Notes: generated by a model from the sequence alone, not told the origin. 33,068 nt of DNA from an uncultured Oscillospiraceae bacterium (GCA_947626495.1 CANQSJ010000004.1:1-33068); one strand, 5' to 3'. Positions 7,103 to 14,621 are shown, numbered from the stretch's first letter. Numbers and translations: made by a program.

Positions 7103-8185
7103 ATGAAAAAGCTCAAAGTAGGCGTGATCGGCGGCACCGGTATGGTGGGCCAGCGTTTTGTCTCCCTTTTGGCGGAGCATCCCTGGTTCGACCTGACGGT
7201 AATCGCCGCCAGCTCCCGCAGCGCCGGCAAGACGTATGCCGAGGCCCTGGGCGGCCGCTGGGCGCTGGAAGTGCCCATGCCCGCCTCCGCCAAGGACATC
7301 GTGGTGAAAAGCGCCGTGGACGACATGGCCGAGATCGCGGACCAGGTGGACTTCGTCTTCTCCGCCGTGGACATGAAGAAAGAGGAGATTCAGGCGCTGG
7401 AAGAGGCATACGCCAAGCTGGAGTGCCCGGTGGTGTCCAACAACAGCGCCCACCGCTGGACGCCGGACGTGCCCATGGTGGTGCCGGAGATCAACCCGGA
7501 GCACCTGGCGGTCATCCCCGCCCAGAGAAAGCGGCTGGGCACCAAGCGGGGCTTCATCGCCGTGAAGAGCAACTGCTCCCTGCAGAGCTATGTGCCCGCC
7601 CTGCACCCGCTGAAGGACGAATTCGGACTGAACAAGGTGCTGGTGTGCACCTATCAGGCCATATCCGGCGCCGGCAAGACCTTTGAGACCTGGCCGGAGA
7701 TGGTGGACAACATCATCCCCTACATCGGCGGCGAAGAGGAAAAGAGCGAGCAGGAGCCCATGAAGCTCTGGGGCAAGGTGGCAGGCGACCACATTGAAAA
7801 CGCGCTCGCCCCGTCCATCACCGCCCAGTGCCTGCGTGTCCCCTGCTCCAACGGCCACATGGCCGCCGTGTTCGCCAGCTTTGACCGCAAGCCCACCAAG
7901 GAGGAGATTCTTGCCCGCTGGTCCGCCTTTTCCGGCAAGCCACAGCAGCTGGGCCTCCCCTCCGCCCCCAAACAGTTCCTCCACTATTTTGAGGAGGACA
8001 ACCGGCCCCAGACCAAACTGGACCGGAATCTGGAGGGCGGCATGGCGGTGAGCGTGGGCCGGCTGCGTCCGGACACCCAGTACGACTACAAATTCGTCTG
8101 CCTGAGCCACAACACCCTGCGGGGCGCGGCCGGCGGCGGCGTGCTGCTGGCGGAGTTGCTCCGCGCAGAGGGCTGGCTGGACTGA
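7103..8185 (+). CDS. asd: Aspartate-semialdehyde dehydrogenase, archaeal/fungal-type
   Basis: The 360-residue enzyme reduces aspartyl phosphate to aspartate semialdehyde with NADPH, the branch point to lysine/diaminopimelate, threonine and methionine. It begins with the nucleotide-binding GVIGGTGMVGQRF; the catalytic Cys is C158 in AVKSNCSLQ and the probable base is H252 in VPCSNGHMAAV. Motifs such as SNNSAHRWTPDVPMVVPEINPEHL and TYQAISGAGKTFETWPEM point to the archaeal/fungal branch of the family rather than the classical enterobacterial one. The ATG at 7103 follows AGGAGG; the frame is open far upstream, but that part is antisense to the minus-strand genes. It is followed by dapA, which uses its product. 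Very sure of function. Confidence 0.96.
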   Translation: MKKLKVGVIGGTGMVGQRFVSLLAEHPWFDLTVIAASSRSAGKTYAEALGGRWALEVPMPASAKDIVVKSAVDDMAEIADQVDFVFSAVDMKKEEIQALEEAYAKLECPVVSNNSAHRWTPDVPMVVPEINPEHLAVIPAQRKRLGTKRGFIAVKSNCSLQSYVPALHPLKDEFGLNKVLVCTYQAISGAGKTFETWPEMVDNIIPYIGGEEEKSEQEPMKLWGKVAGDHIENALAPSITAQCLRVPCSNGHMAAVFASFDRKPTKEEILARWSAFSGKPQQLGLPSAPKQFLHYFEEDNRPQTKLDRNLEGGMAVSVGRLRPDTQYDYKFVCLSHNTLRGAAGGGVLLAELLRAEGWLD

Positions 8186-8204
8186 CCTTCCGAATATCAC
8201 ATCG

Positions 8205-8246
8205 CGCGAAAGATGCCGTGGGCGGACTGCCCGCGGCATCGTCGCG
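8205..8246 (+). promoter_or_regulatory. Strong hairpin between asd and dapA
   Basis: GATGCCG (8212-8218) pairs with CGGCATC (8234-8240). GGGC/GCCC extends the stem inward and CGCGA (8205-8209)/TCGCG (8242-8246) extends it outward. No T tract follows. It ends about 4 bases before the GGGAGG ribosome site of dapA, so it may stabilise or separate the two cistrons or slow dapA translation. Confidence 0.5.
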
Positions 8247-8262
8247 TTTGGGAGGGATCTAT

Positions 8263-9147
8263 ATGAAAACGCCGATATTCACCGGCTCCTGCACCGCCAT
8301 TGTGACGCCCTTCAGAGCCGGCCGCGTTGACCGGGAGGCATTTGTCCGCCTCATTCAGGCCCAGGCCGCCGGCGGCACCGCCGCGCTGGTAGTGTGCGGC
8401 ACCACAGGCGAGGGCGCCACCCTCTCCCCCGCCGAGCATGAAGCGCTGTTTCGCCTGGCGGCGGACACATCGGCCGGGCGGATGAAGATCATCGCCGGCA
8501 TCGGCTCCAACGACACCGCCGCCGCTCTGGACGGGGCAAAGACGGCGGAGGACGCCGGCGCGGACGGACTTCTCATGGTCACGCCCTATTACAACAAGAC
8601 CACCCAGGCGGGGCTCATAGAGCACTTCACCTACGTGGCAGACCGGTCCGACCTGCCCCTGATCGTCTATAATGTCCCCAGCCGCACGGGCGTGGCCGTG
8701 GCCCCGGAGACGTATGCCGTGCTGGCGGATCACCCCAACATCACCGCCGTCAAGGAGGCCTCGGGGGGCATCGGCCAGTTCGCCCGAACAAAGGCTCTGT
8801 GCGGCGAAAAACTCACCTTTTACAGCGGCAACGACTCCGACACCGTGGCCATGATGGCCCTGGGAGCCAAGGGCGTCATATCCGTGGCGTCCAATCTGGT
8901 CCCGGCGGCGGTCAGCCGCCTCACCGCGCTGTGCCTGGCCGGCGATTACGCGGCCGCCGCGGCGCTGAACGAACAGTACATGGACCTGTTTTCCGTCCTG
9001 TTCCGGGAGGTGAACCCCATCCCCGTGAAGACGGCCATGGCCCTGGCGGGGATGTGCTCCGACGAGATGCGCCTGCCCCTGGTCCCCATGGGCCGGGCCA
9101 ACCGGGACGCGCTGGCGGCGGTCCTCGCCCGCCACGGAATCATCTGA
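8263..9147 (+). CDS. dapA: 4-hydroxy-tetrahydrodipicolinate synthase
   Basis: The 294-residue TIM-barrel aldolase condenses pyruvate with aspartate semialdehyde, the first committed step to diaminopimelate and lysine. The Schiff-base lysine is K164 (ITAVKEASG), the proton-relay Tyr is Y136 (IVYNVPSRTG, with R141), and the family signature CGTTGEGATLS lies at 45-55. Length is normal. The ATG at 8263 follows GGGAGG by 7 bases; an in-frame start at 8218 lies inside the upstream hairpin and has no ribosome site. It lies 77 bases after asd in the same direction, and a shared transcript from the asd promoter is likely. Very sure. Confidence 0.96.
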   Translation: MKTPIFTGSCTAIVTPFRAGRVDREAFVRLIQAQAAGGTAALVVCGTTGEGATLSPAEHEALFRLAADTSAGRMKIIAGIGSNDTAAALDGAKTAEDAGADGLLMVTPYYNKTTQAGLIEHFTYVADRSDLPLIVYNVPSRTGVAVAPETYAVLADHPNITAVKEASGGIGQFARTKALCGEKLTFYSGNDSDTVAMMALGAKGVISVASNLVPAAVSRLTALCLAGDYAAAAALNEQYMDLFSVLFREVNPIPVKTAMALAGMCSDEMRLPLVPMGRANRDALAAVLARHGII

Positions 9148-9183
9148 AAAAAAGGGCAATTCCGAAAACGGAATTGCCCTTTC
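9147..9183. terminator. Bidirectional terminator between dapA and mglC
   Basis: AGGGCAATTCCG (9153-9164) pairs perfectly with CGGAATTGCCCT (9169-9180) around AAAA. Seven A precede it (T tract for the minus strand, which carries mglC) and TTTCGGTTT follows. It overlaps the dapA stop codon. Confidence 0.9.
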
Positions 9184-9204
9184 GGTTTGCCGGAAAAGCG
9201 CCGA

Positions 9205-10863
9205 TTACTTCTTCTGCACGTATTTCAGGCAGTCGATGGTGACGGCGGCCAGGATGATGATACCGGAGAAGACGAACTGCAGGTTGGTATCCACGCCCAG
9301 GATGGTCAGGGAGTAGGTCAGAGCGGTGAAGATCAGCACGCCGACCACAATGCCCTGGATCTTGCCGATGCCGCCGCTGAAGGAGATGCCGCCCACCACG
9401 CAGGCCGCGATGGCGTCGGTCTCCCAGCCTTGGCCGTAGGAAGCGGAACCGGAGCCCACCATACGGATGCACTCCAGCCACGCGCCGAAGCCGTACAGGA
9501 TGCCGGCGATGGCGAAGGCGGTGATGGTGACCCGGAACACGGAGATGCCGGAGACGGCGGCCGCTTCGGAGTTGCCGCCCACGGCGTACATGTTCTTGCC
9601 CAGCGTTGTCTTGTTCCAGATGAAGTACATGATGGCGATGACGGCCACCGCCCACAGGATGATCGTCGGGAACTTTCCTCCGATCTTGGGCATGATGATG
9701 CTCTGGATCTCGGGCTCGATGGCGCCGAAGGACACGCCCTTGGTGGCGAAGGTCATCAGGCCGAACATGATCAGCATGTTGGCCATGGTGGAGATGAAGG
9801 GATGGATCTTGAACCGGGCGGTAAAGAACCCGGCGAAGCTGGTGAACAGCGTGGTGATGCAGCAGCAGACCACCAGCGCCAGCACCATCCGCACGCCGAT
9901 GGGCAGCGCGGTGAGGTCAAAGATATGCCCGAACAGGGCGCCCGTATTGATGCCCTTGTGCATAATCATGGTGGCCATCACCATGCTGGTGCCCACCATA
10001 CGGCCCACGGACAGGTCAGTGCCGCCCAGCAGGATCAGACCGCCCACGCCCAGCGCCAGGAACATACGCGGGGACGCCGCCTGCAGGATGTTCAGGATAT
10101 TGGTAACGGTGAGAAGCTTCGTGTTCTTGACCACCGGGGCCAGGATGCACAGCAGGATGAAGATCAGCACGATGACTATGTACAGGCCGTTGGTCAGCAG
10201 GAACTGGCGGATGTTGAAGCTGTATTTGTAGTTCTCCAGCTTCTGCTTCTGCTTCTCGCCGAAGGTGAACTTGCTCAGCCGCAGCAGGTCGATCAGGTGG
10301 TACCGGTGGGTAAAGGCGTCGTGCCGGCGGTCCTTGATCTGCTGCAGGGTGGCGTCGTGCTTCAGCTTGGCGTCAAACTGCTTGTTTTTGTAGACGTATT
10401 TCTCGTCCTTGATCTCCCCCTGATCGGAGAGCTTGGCGATATCAGCCTCATGCTGGCTCTTCAGCTCGGCCAGCTCGGCCGCATAGCGGGCATTCTCCGC
10501 CTCTTTTTCCGCGGCGCAGGAGGCGGCGACGGGGTTGTAATACTCCTTGTCGTAATTGGCGTCCAGGTATTTGACCGCGTCGTCGATCAGCGCCTTGATC
10601 TCCGCCCGGTTCTTCTCCTCCACGGCTTTCGCCTGCTGAAGGGCCTCTTTATCCTTGGCGATGATGTCCGCTTTCTCAATTTTTGTGTAGTTGGCGTTTT
10701 CCTTGACGATGGCGATATGGTTCGTCAGAGCCGTTACTTTGTCGGTACCGTCCACACGAAGCGCATCGATCTTCTTCTGGATCCCGCCGATGTATTCGTC
10801 AATGGGCGCCAGAAGCTGCTGTTCTTCTTCCACGGACAGGATTATCTCTTTTTGACTGGCCAT
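9205..10863 (-). CDS. mglC: Galactose-type ABC transporter permease with long N-terminal extension
   Basis: Residues from about 219 to 552 are a multi-span permease of the MglC/RbsC class, with GVGGLILLGGTDLSVGRMVG, WNKTTLGKNMYAVGGNSEAAAVSGI, DAIAACVVGGISFSGGIGKIQG and the family-like end DCLKYVQKK. It would form the membrane channel of the transporter encoded by mglB-mglA-mglC. The odd part is residues 1-218: a hydrophilic, Lys/Glu-rich, probably helical region (for example EEKNRAEIKALIDDAVKYL, AAEKEAENARYAAELAELK) that classical MglC (about 336 residues) lacks and that should lie in the cytoplasm. No stop or frame change separates the two parts, and no internal start has a clear ribosome site. 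The ATG at 10863 has GGAGG 12 bases upstream. It starts 19 bases after mglA. Confidence 0.92.
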   Translation of the reverse strand: MASQKEIILSVEEEQQLLAPIDEYIGGIQKKIDALRVDGTDKVTALTNHIAIVKENANYTKIEKADIIAKDKEALQQAKAVEEKNRAEIKALIDDAVKYLDANYDKEYYNPVAASCAAEKEAENARYAAELAELKSQHEADIAKLSDQGEIKDEKYVYKNKQFDAKLKHDATLQQIKDRRHDAFTHRYHLIDLLRLSKFTFGEKQKQKLENYKYSFNIRQFLLTNGLYIVIVLIFILLCILAPVVKNTKLLTVTNILNILQAASPRMFLALGVGGLILLGGTDLSVGRMVGTSMVMATMIMHKGINTGALFGHIFDLTALPIGVRMVLALVVCCCITTLFTSFAGFFTARFKIHPFISTMANMLIMFGLMTFATKGVSFGAIEPEIQSIIMPKIGGKFPTIILWAVAVIAIMYFIWNKTTLGKNMYAVGGNSEAAAVSGISVFRVTITAFAIAGILYGFGAWLECIRMVGSGSASYGQGWETDAIAACVVGGISFSGGIGKIQGIVVGVLIFTALTYSLTILGVDTNLQFVFSGIIILAAVTIDCLKYVQKK

Positions 10864-10882
10864 GACACTCGTTTTCCTCCCA

Positions 10883-12391
10883 TCACAGATATTTTGCGCT
10901 GAGCCTCAGGAGTTCCTCCTGATCGGTTTCTTTGGTGTTGACGATACCGGAAAGGTGGCCGTTGGACATGACGCCGATCCGGTTTGTGATGCCCAGGATC
11001 TCCGGCATCTCCGAGGATACGACGATGATGGCCTTGCCCATCTTTGCCATTTTGATGATCAGCTCATAGATCTCATACTTGGCGCCCACGTCGATGCCGC
11101 GGGTGGGCTCATCCATCATAAACACCGCCGGGTCCCGCTCCAGCCACTTGCCGAAAATGACCTTCTGCTGGTTGCCGCCGGACAGCGCCGTGATGGAGTC
11201 GGACGGGCCCATGCACTTGGTGTGCATGACGTTGATCTCGTTGGCCGTGGCCTTGACCATCTTGTCCTTGGAAAGAGCGACGCCGGTCTTGTAGTGCTCC
11301 AGATTGGTGATCGTCGTGTTGAGGGTCAGGTCGCCCTCCAGGAAGAGGCCGGTGGCCTTGCGTTCCTCGGTGATCATGGCGAAGCCGTGGTCCATGGCGT
11401 CTCTGGCGTTGGCGAAGTTCATCAGGCGCCCTTTATAGTACACACGTCCCGCTGCCCTGGTCCGCACGCCGAACATCGTCTCCAGCAGCTCGGAGCGGCC
11501 CGCTCCCACCAGTCCGTACAGCCCGAAGATCTCTCCCTCCCGCACGTCAAAGGAGATATCCTTCAGGTTGGGGGCGAACTTGGTGCTCAGATGCTGCACG
11601 GAGAGCACCACGTCCCCCGGCGTATTGTCCACAGGCGGAAACCGGTTGTCCAGCGACCGGCCGACCATGGCGGCGATCAGCTCGTCCATGTTCGTGTCCT
11701 TGGTGTCCTTGGTCATGACCAGCTTGCCGTCCCGCAGGACGGAGACCTGGTCGCAGATCTCAAACACCTCGTCCATCTTGTGGGAGATGTACACCAGCGA
11801 GATGCCCTGCTCCCGCAGGTTGCGCATCATCTCAAACAGTTTGCTCACCTCGCGCACGGTCAGCGAGGAGGTGGGCTCGTCCAGCACGATCAGCTTCGCG
11901 TCATAGGAGATGGCCTTGGCGATCTCCACCATCTGCCGGGAGGAGACCGACATGGTCTTCATCGGCGCGGTCAGATTGACGGTCATATTCAGCCGCCGGA
12001 ACAGATCGCTGGCCTCCCGCTTCATCCGGGCCTCGTCCACAACTCCCATGGAGTTCTTGGGATACCGGCCCAGGAACAGGTTATCCAGCACATTCCGCTC
12101 CAGGCACTGGTTCAGCTCCTGGTGGACCATGGCCACGCCGTTTTCCAGGGCGTTTTTCGGTCCGGAGAAGTTGACCTCCTTGCCGTCAAAAATGATGGTT
12201 CCCTCATCCTTCTGATAGGTACCGAACAGGCACTTCATCATCGTGGATTTGCCGGCGCCGTTCTCGCCCATCAGACCCATGATGGAGCCAGGTTTCACGT
12301 CCAGATCGATGTGGTCGAGAACACGGTTACGGCCGAAGGACTTGCACATGCCACGGATCGATAGGACGGTTTTTGCTTCCTTATCAGCCAT
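10883..12391 (-). CDS. mglA: Galactose-type ABC transporter ATP-binding protein
   Basis: The 502-residue protein has two fused nucleotide-binding domains, as in MglA/RbsA. Domain 1 has Walker A GENGAGKST (42-50), a signature-like MSVSSRQMVEIAKA and Walker B LIVLDEPTSSL. Domain 2 has the degenerate P-loop GLVGAGRSE, the canonical LSGGNQQKV and VFMMDEPTRGIDVG. This asymmetric pattern is normal for the sugar subfamily, and the ending SSEMPEILGITNRIGVMSNG is close to enterobacterial MglA. It powers uptake through the mglC product. The ATG has GGAG 7 bases upstream. The gap to mglB (about 155 bases) holds two hairpins, so mglA is probably expressed below mglB. Confidence 0.95.
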   Translation of the reverse strand: MADKEAKTVLSIRGMCKSFGRNRVLDHIDLDVKPGSIMGLMGENGAGKSTMMKCLFGTYQKDEGTIIFDGKEVNFSGPKNALENGVAMVHQELNQCLERNVLDNLFLGRYPKNSMGVVDEARMKREASDLFRRLNMTVNLTAPMKTMSVSSRQMVEIAKAISYDAKLIVLDEPTSSLTVREVSKLFEMMRNLREQGISLVYISHKMDEVFEICDQVSVLRDGKLVMTKDTKDTNMDELIAAMVGRSLDNRFPPVDNTPGDVVLSVQHLSTKFAPNLKDISFDVREGEIFGLYGLVGAGRSELLETMFGVRTRAAGRVYYKGRLMNFANARDAMDHGFAMITEERKATGLFLEGDLTLNTTITNLEHYKTGVALSKDKMVKATANEINVMHTKCMGPSDSITALSGGNQQKVIFGKWLERDPAVFMMDEPTRGIDVGAKYEIYELIIKMAKMGKAIIVVSSEMPEILGITNRIGVMSNGHLSGIVNTKETDQEELLRLSAKYL

Positions 12392-12426
12392 TTTAACACT
12401 CCTGTCCTTTCGCCTTGCTTTTTCCC

Positions 12427-12475
12427 GGAACGACGCTCCGTAACCCGTTCCCGCCGGGCTGCGGGGCGGCGTTCC
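12427..12475 (-). promoter_or_regulatory. Second hairpin in the mglB-mglA gap
   Basis: GGAACGACGC (12427-12436) can pair with GCGGCGTTCC (12466-12475), with one central mismatch, around a G+C-rich 29-base loop. It lies between the stronger hairpin at 12480-12511 and the ribosome site of mglA. Possible mRNA stabiliser; no T tract. Confidence 0.4.
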
Positions 12476-12511
12476 AAAAGGGCCATCAGGAAGAGAACTT
12501 CCTGATGGCCC
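12476..12511 (-). terminator. Leaky terminator/attenuator between mglB and mglA
   Basis: GGGCCATCAGGAAG (12480-12493) pairs perfectly with CTTCCTGATGGCCC (12498-12511) around AGAA, a 14-bp stem. On the minus strand it is followed by only four T, then GG. Binding-protein genes are often made in excess over the rest of their transporter by such a partial stop. Confidence 0.7.
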
Positions 12512-12547
12512 CTCCTTTAGGTTAACTGTGGATCTTCAAGCCAGCTA

Positions 12548-13918
12548 TTACTGGAGCTTGGAGGTGTAGGAAGCCGCGTTGTCGGTCTTCACCATGTTGA
12601 TAGCGAAGCCGTCATACTCGCTGGGGTTGGCAAGACGGTCGGTGATGTTGGCCTCGGTCTGGCCGTCGCCGGCGATGTACTCCACATCCAGATTCAGGAT
12701 GCCGTCATAGTTCTCCAGCTGGGGCTTGTAGGTGGCGTTCAGGAAGTTATCGGTGGAGTTGAAGATGTCCAGCCAAACTCTCTTGACAGGAGCGTCCTCC
12801 TCGCTCAGCTGGTTGCTGAACGCGGGGTTGGGAGCGGTGGCGTCCAGGAAGGACTCGTAGTTCTCCGCGGTGACGGCGCCGTTCAGAGCGTAGAAGCAAC
12901 GGGTCGCCTCGTCGTAGTAGTACAGATCCTCGCTGAGCACGTTGCCGGCAGCGTCAGGAGTGCTGATGCCGGTCATGATGTCGGCGTCGTCCAGAGCGTT
13001 ACGCATCACACGCAGGGTCAGATAAGCCTGCACGTCGGCGTTCTGGGTGATGGTGCCGCAGTAGCCGTCGGCGATGGCGGCGACAGCGTCGGAGTTGGCG
13101 TCATAGCCGAAGGTGGGGACGTTGTTGTCCTTGGACCAGGCATTGAACACGGCCATGCCCATGCCGTCGTTGTTGGAGACGACCACGTCGATCTGATCGC
13201 CGAAGGAAGCGCTCCAGGTGTTGATGGCGTTGCCGGCGGTGGGAGCATCCCAAGTGGCGCCGGAGTTGTTCTTCATCTCCTGGGAGGCCAGCTCACGGAC
13301 GATGTAGTCGGTGCCGTCGATGGTGATGGAGCCGTCCTGAACCTCAGCGGAGGAGCCGTCCAGGTTGGTGCCGACAGCGTTGGGGTTCACGTCGTCGATG
13401 GTCTCAACAGCGGTCTTGCCCTGAGCGGAGTCGGGAACAGCGGTGCCCAGCGCCAGACGGGCGCCGCGGGTACGGGCGATGGAGTCGTTGTGGCCGATAT
13501 CGCCGATGCACAGCACGTAGCCGATGATGCCGTCGCCGTTACGGTCCAGGCCTTCGCCGTGGGCCAGCAGATAATCCACGATCATCTGGCCCTGGAGCTC
13601 AGCGCCCTGCTTGGCGTCGAAGCCCACGTAGTAGGTCTTGTCGTTGAAGGTCAGAGCGTCCATATCCAGCTCGCCGGTGGTGCTGTTGGAGGGCTGCCGG
13701 TTGAACCAGATAACGGGCTTCTCATTGTTGGGGACCTCAGCGGCCTCGGGCTCCTCGGCCTCAGGCTCCTCAGCCTCAGGTTCGGCTTCGGGCTCGGTAG
13801 CGGCCTCAGGCGCCTCAGCGGGGCCGGCCTCGGTCTCGGGCTTGCTGTCGCCGCCGCCGCAAGCGGCCAGCGCGAACACCATGACGAGCGCGAGAAGAAG
13901 TGCAAGAAGTTTCTTCAT
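12548..13918 (-). CDS. mglB: Galactose-type sugar-binding lipoprotein with circularly permuted domain order
   Basis: The 456-residue protein has a lipoprotein signal (Cys20 in FALAAC) and an acidic Ala/Glu/Pro linker (21-66). Residues 67-360 correspond to the later part of E. coli galactose-binding protein: VIWFN (N73, for N91), a DRNGDGIIG calcium-like loop (125-133), GHNDSIART (H143, D145, R149, for H152, D154, R158), W223 (W183), NND (N250, for N211) and FGYDA (D273, for D236), ending with ALNGAVTAENYESFL like the native C-terminus. After a linker (361-377), residues 378-456 match the native N-terminus: VWLDIFNSTDNFL carries D390-N391-F392 (D14-N15-F16), then DGFAINMVKTDNAAS like the native ALAINLVDPAAAG. 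The order is thus a circular permutation. GGAG 7 bases upstream sets the start. Matches were made by eye against remembered sequence. Confidence 0.88.
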   Translation of the reverse strand: MKKLLALLLALVMVFALAACGGGDSKPETEAGPAEAPEAATEPEAEPEAEEPEAEEPEAAEVPNNEKPVIWFNRQPSNSTTGELDMDALTFNDKTYYVGFDAKQGAELQGQMIVDYLLAHGEGLDRNGDGIIGYVLCIGDIGHNDSIARTRGARLALGTAVPDSAQGKTAVETIDDVNPNAVGTNLDGSSAEVQDGSITIDGTDYIVRELASQEMKNNSGATWDAPTAGNAINTWSASFGDQIDVVVSNNDGMGMAVFNAWSKDNNVPTFGYDANSDAVAAIADGYCGTITQNADVQAYLTLRVMRNALDDADIMTGISTPDAAGNVLSEDLYYYDEATRCFYALNGAVTAENYESFLDATAPNPAFSNQLSEEDAPVKRVWLDIFNSTDNFLNATYKPQLENYDGILNLDVEYIAGDGQTEANITDRLANPSEYDGFAINMVKTDNAASYTSKLQ

Positions 13919-14013
13919 TTTGGATCTCCTTTTCAAAAGTAATTGATTTGCTGGGGTTATAATAGAGCAAGACCGTGCGGCCCTGCCGTATTACCTTGTC
14001 TGAAGCCGCCGTC

Positions 14014-14055
14014 ATGCAGCTGTGATGCAGCTGCATGCAGCAGGGCGCCCTGCTG
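14014..14055. repeat. Dense palindromes in the mglB leader
   Basis: ATGCAGCTG occurs at 14014-14022 and again within the 12-base palindrome ATGCAGCTGCAT (14025-14036). An 18-base perfect palindrome, CAGCAGGGCGCCCTGCTG, follows at 14038-14055. All lie in the transcribed leader of mglB, about 60-100 bases after the predicted start. They can fold as RNA or bind a dimeric regulator. Confidence 0.55.
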
Positions 14056-14093
14056 ATCTGAAAATTGGAAATCATCTGTTAAATCAACAAATC

Positions 14094-14111
14094 CGACCGG
14101 TGTTTCGGTCG
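14094..14111. promoter_or_regulatory. Operator-like inverted repeat below the mglB promoter
   Basis: CGACCG (14094-14099) and CGGTCG (14106-14111) form a perfect 6+6 inverted repeat with a 6-base spacer, placed about 6-23 bases after the predicted mglB start site. That is a usual place for a repressor, for example a LacI- or GntR-type regulator. The regulator is not in this window. Confidence 0.5.
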
Positions 14112-14123
14112 ATTTCCTAAAAG

Positions 14124-14152
14124 ATTTTACCAATGTTGCAGGCAGTTGTCAA
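14124..14152 (-). promoter_or_regulatory. Promoter of the mglBAC operon
   Basis: On the minus strand TTGACA (14147-14152), a 17-base spacer and TAAAAT (14124-14129) match the consensus at 11 of 12 bases. The start would be near 14117, giving a leader of about 200 bases. The 325-base gap 13919-14243 contains this promoter, the operator-like repeat and the palindromes, and no supported gene. Confidence 0.8.
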
Positions 14153-14214
14153 CATGGAAATGTTAAAATTATATTAACTGTCTGATTTTAAGGCGTCGAT
14201 TTTGTGAAATATGT

Positions 14215-14240
14215 AGAGCGGCCCGTCCACGGGTCGCTCT
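14215..14240 (-). terminator. Hairpin after the small lipoprotein gene
   Basis: AGAGCG (14215-14220) pairs with CGCTCT (14235-14240) and CCCG with CGGG, with one mismatch between them and a TCCA loop. It lies 3 bases after the lipoprotein stop on the minus strand. The bases that follow (ACATATTTC) are only partly T-rich, so termination may be weak and could feed the mgl region. Confidence 0.5.
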
Positions 14241-14243
14241 TTG

Positions 14244-14621
14244 TTATCGTCCTGTCGTCGCGGTGGGAGTGGACTGCGATCTGTCGCCCGCCGTCTTCCC
14301 TTCGCCGGTCATATCCTCCACGGCATTGGCCGCGTCGTCCACCAGGTCCTCTCCGCCCTCCAGCAGATCGTCCACCGCATCTTCGCCGGCGCCGATCACG
14401 CCGTCCACGGCGTCCCGGCCCTCGTCGATGACACCGTCGGCCGTGCTGTCGCCGGTGCCGCTGTCCATGCCCGCCGTGGGGGCGGCGGAGGGCGCCGCAG
14501 AGTGCGTCGGAGAGGAGACGGCAGGCGTATTCCGGGTCTCCCCTGTTTTATCCCGGCCGCAGCCGGCCAGCGCCGTCAGGAGCATGACCGCCGCCAGCAG
14601 AGTCGTTAAGATGGTCTTCAT
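14244..14621 (-). CDS. Small acidic secreted lipoprotein of unknown function
   Basis: The 125-residue protein has a lipoprotein signal peptide (lipobox LTALAGC, about residues 14-20), then a Thr/Ser/Pro/Ala-rich stretch, then an acidic region with loosely repeated units of 10-11 residues (GVIDEGRDAVD, GVIGAGEDAVD, DLLEGGEDLVD, DAANAVEDM) that would make an amphipathic helix. I do not recognise a family with a known role. It is probably anchored on the outer face of the membrane. The ATG at 14621 has GGAGG 9 bases upstream; the frame is open further upstream but without a ribosome site or signal peptide. It lies upstream of the mgl promoter on the same strand. Confidence 0.75.
   Translation of the reverse strand: MKTILTTLLAAVMLLTALAGCGRDKTGETRNTPAVSSPTHSAAPSAAPTAGMDSGTGDSTADGVIDEGRDAVDGVIGAGEDAVDDLLEGGEDLVDDAANAVEDMTGEGKTAGDRSQSTPTATTGR

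Noticed and set aside
12548-13918. Truncated or frameshifted ordinary mglB
   Set aside because: The apparently missing N-terminal segment is present at the C-terminus in the same frame with conserved sugar-contact residues, so permutation explains it better than decay.
13815-14075. 86-residue frame in the mglB leader, a possible leader peptide
   Set aside because: No ribosome site, runs into mglB in another frame, and crosses the palindromic leader; composition does not look coding.
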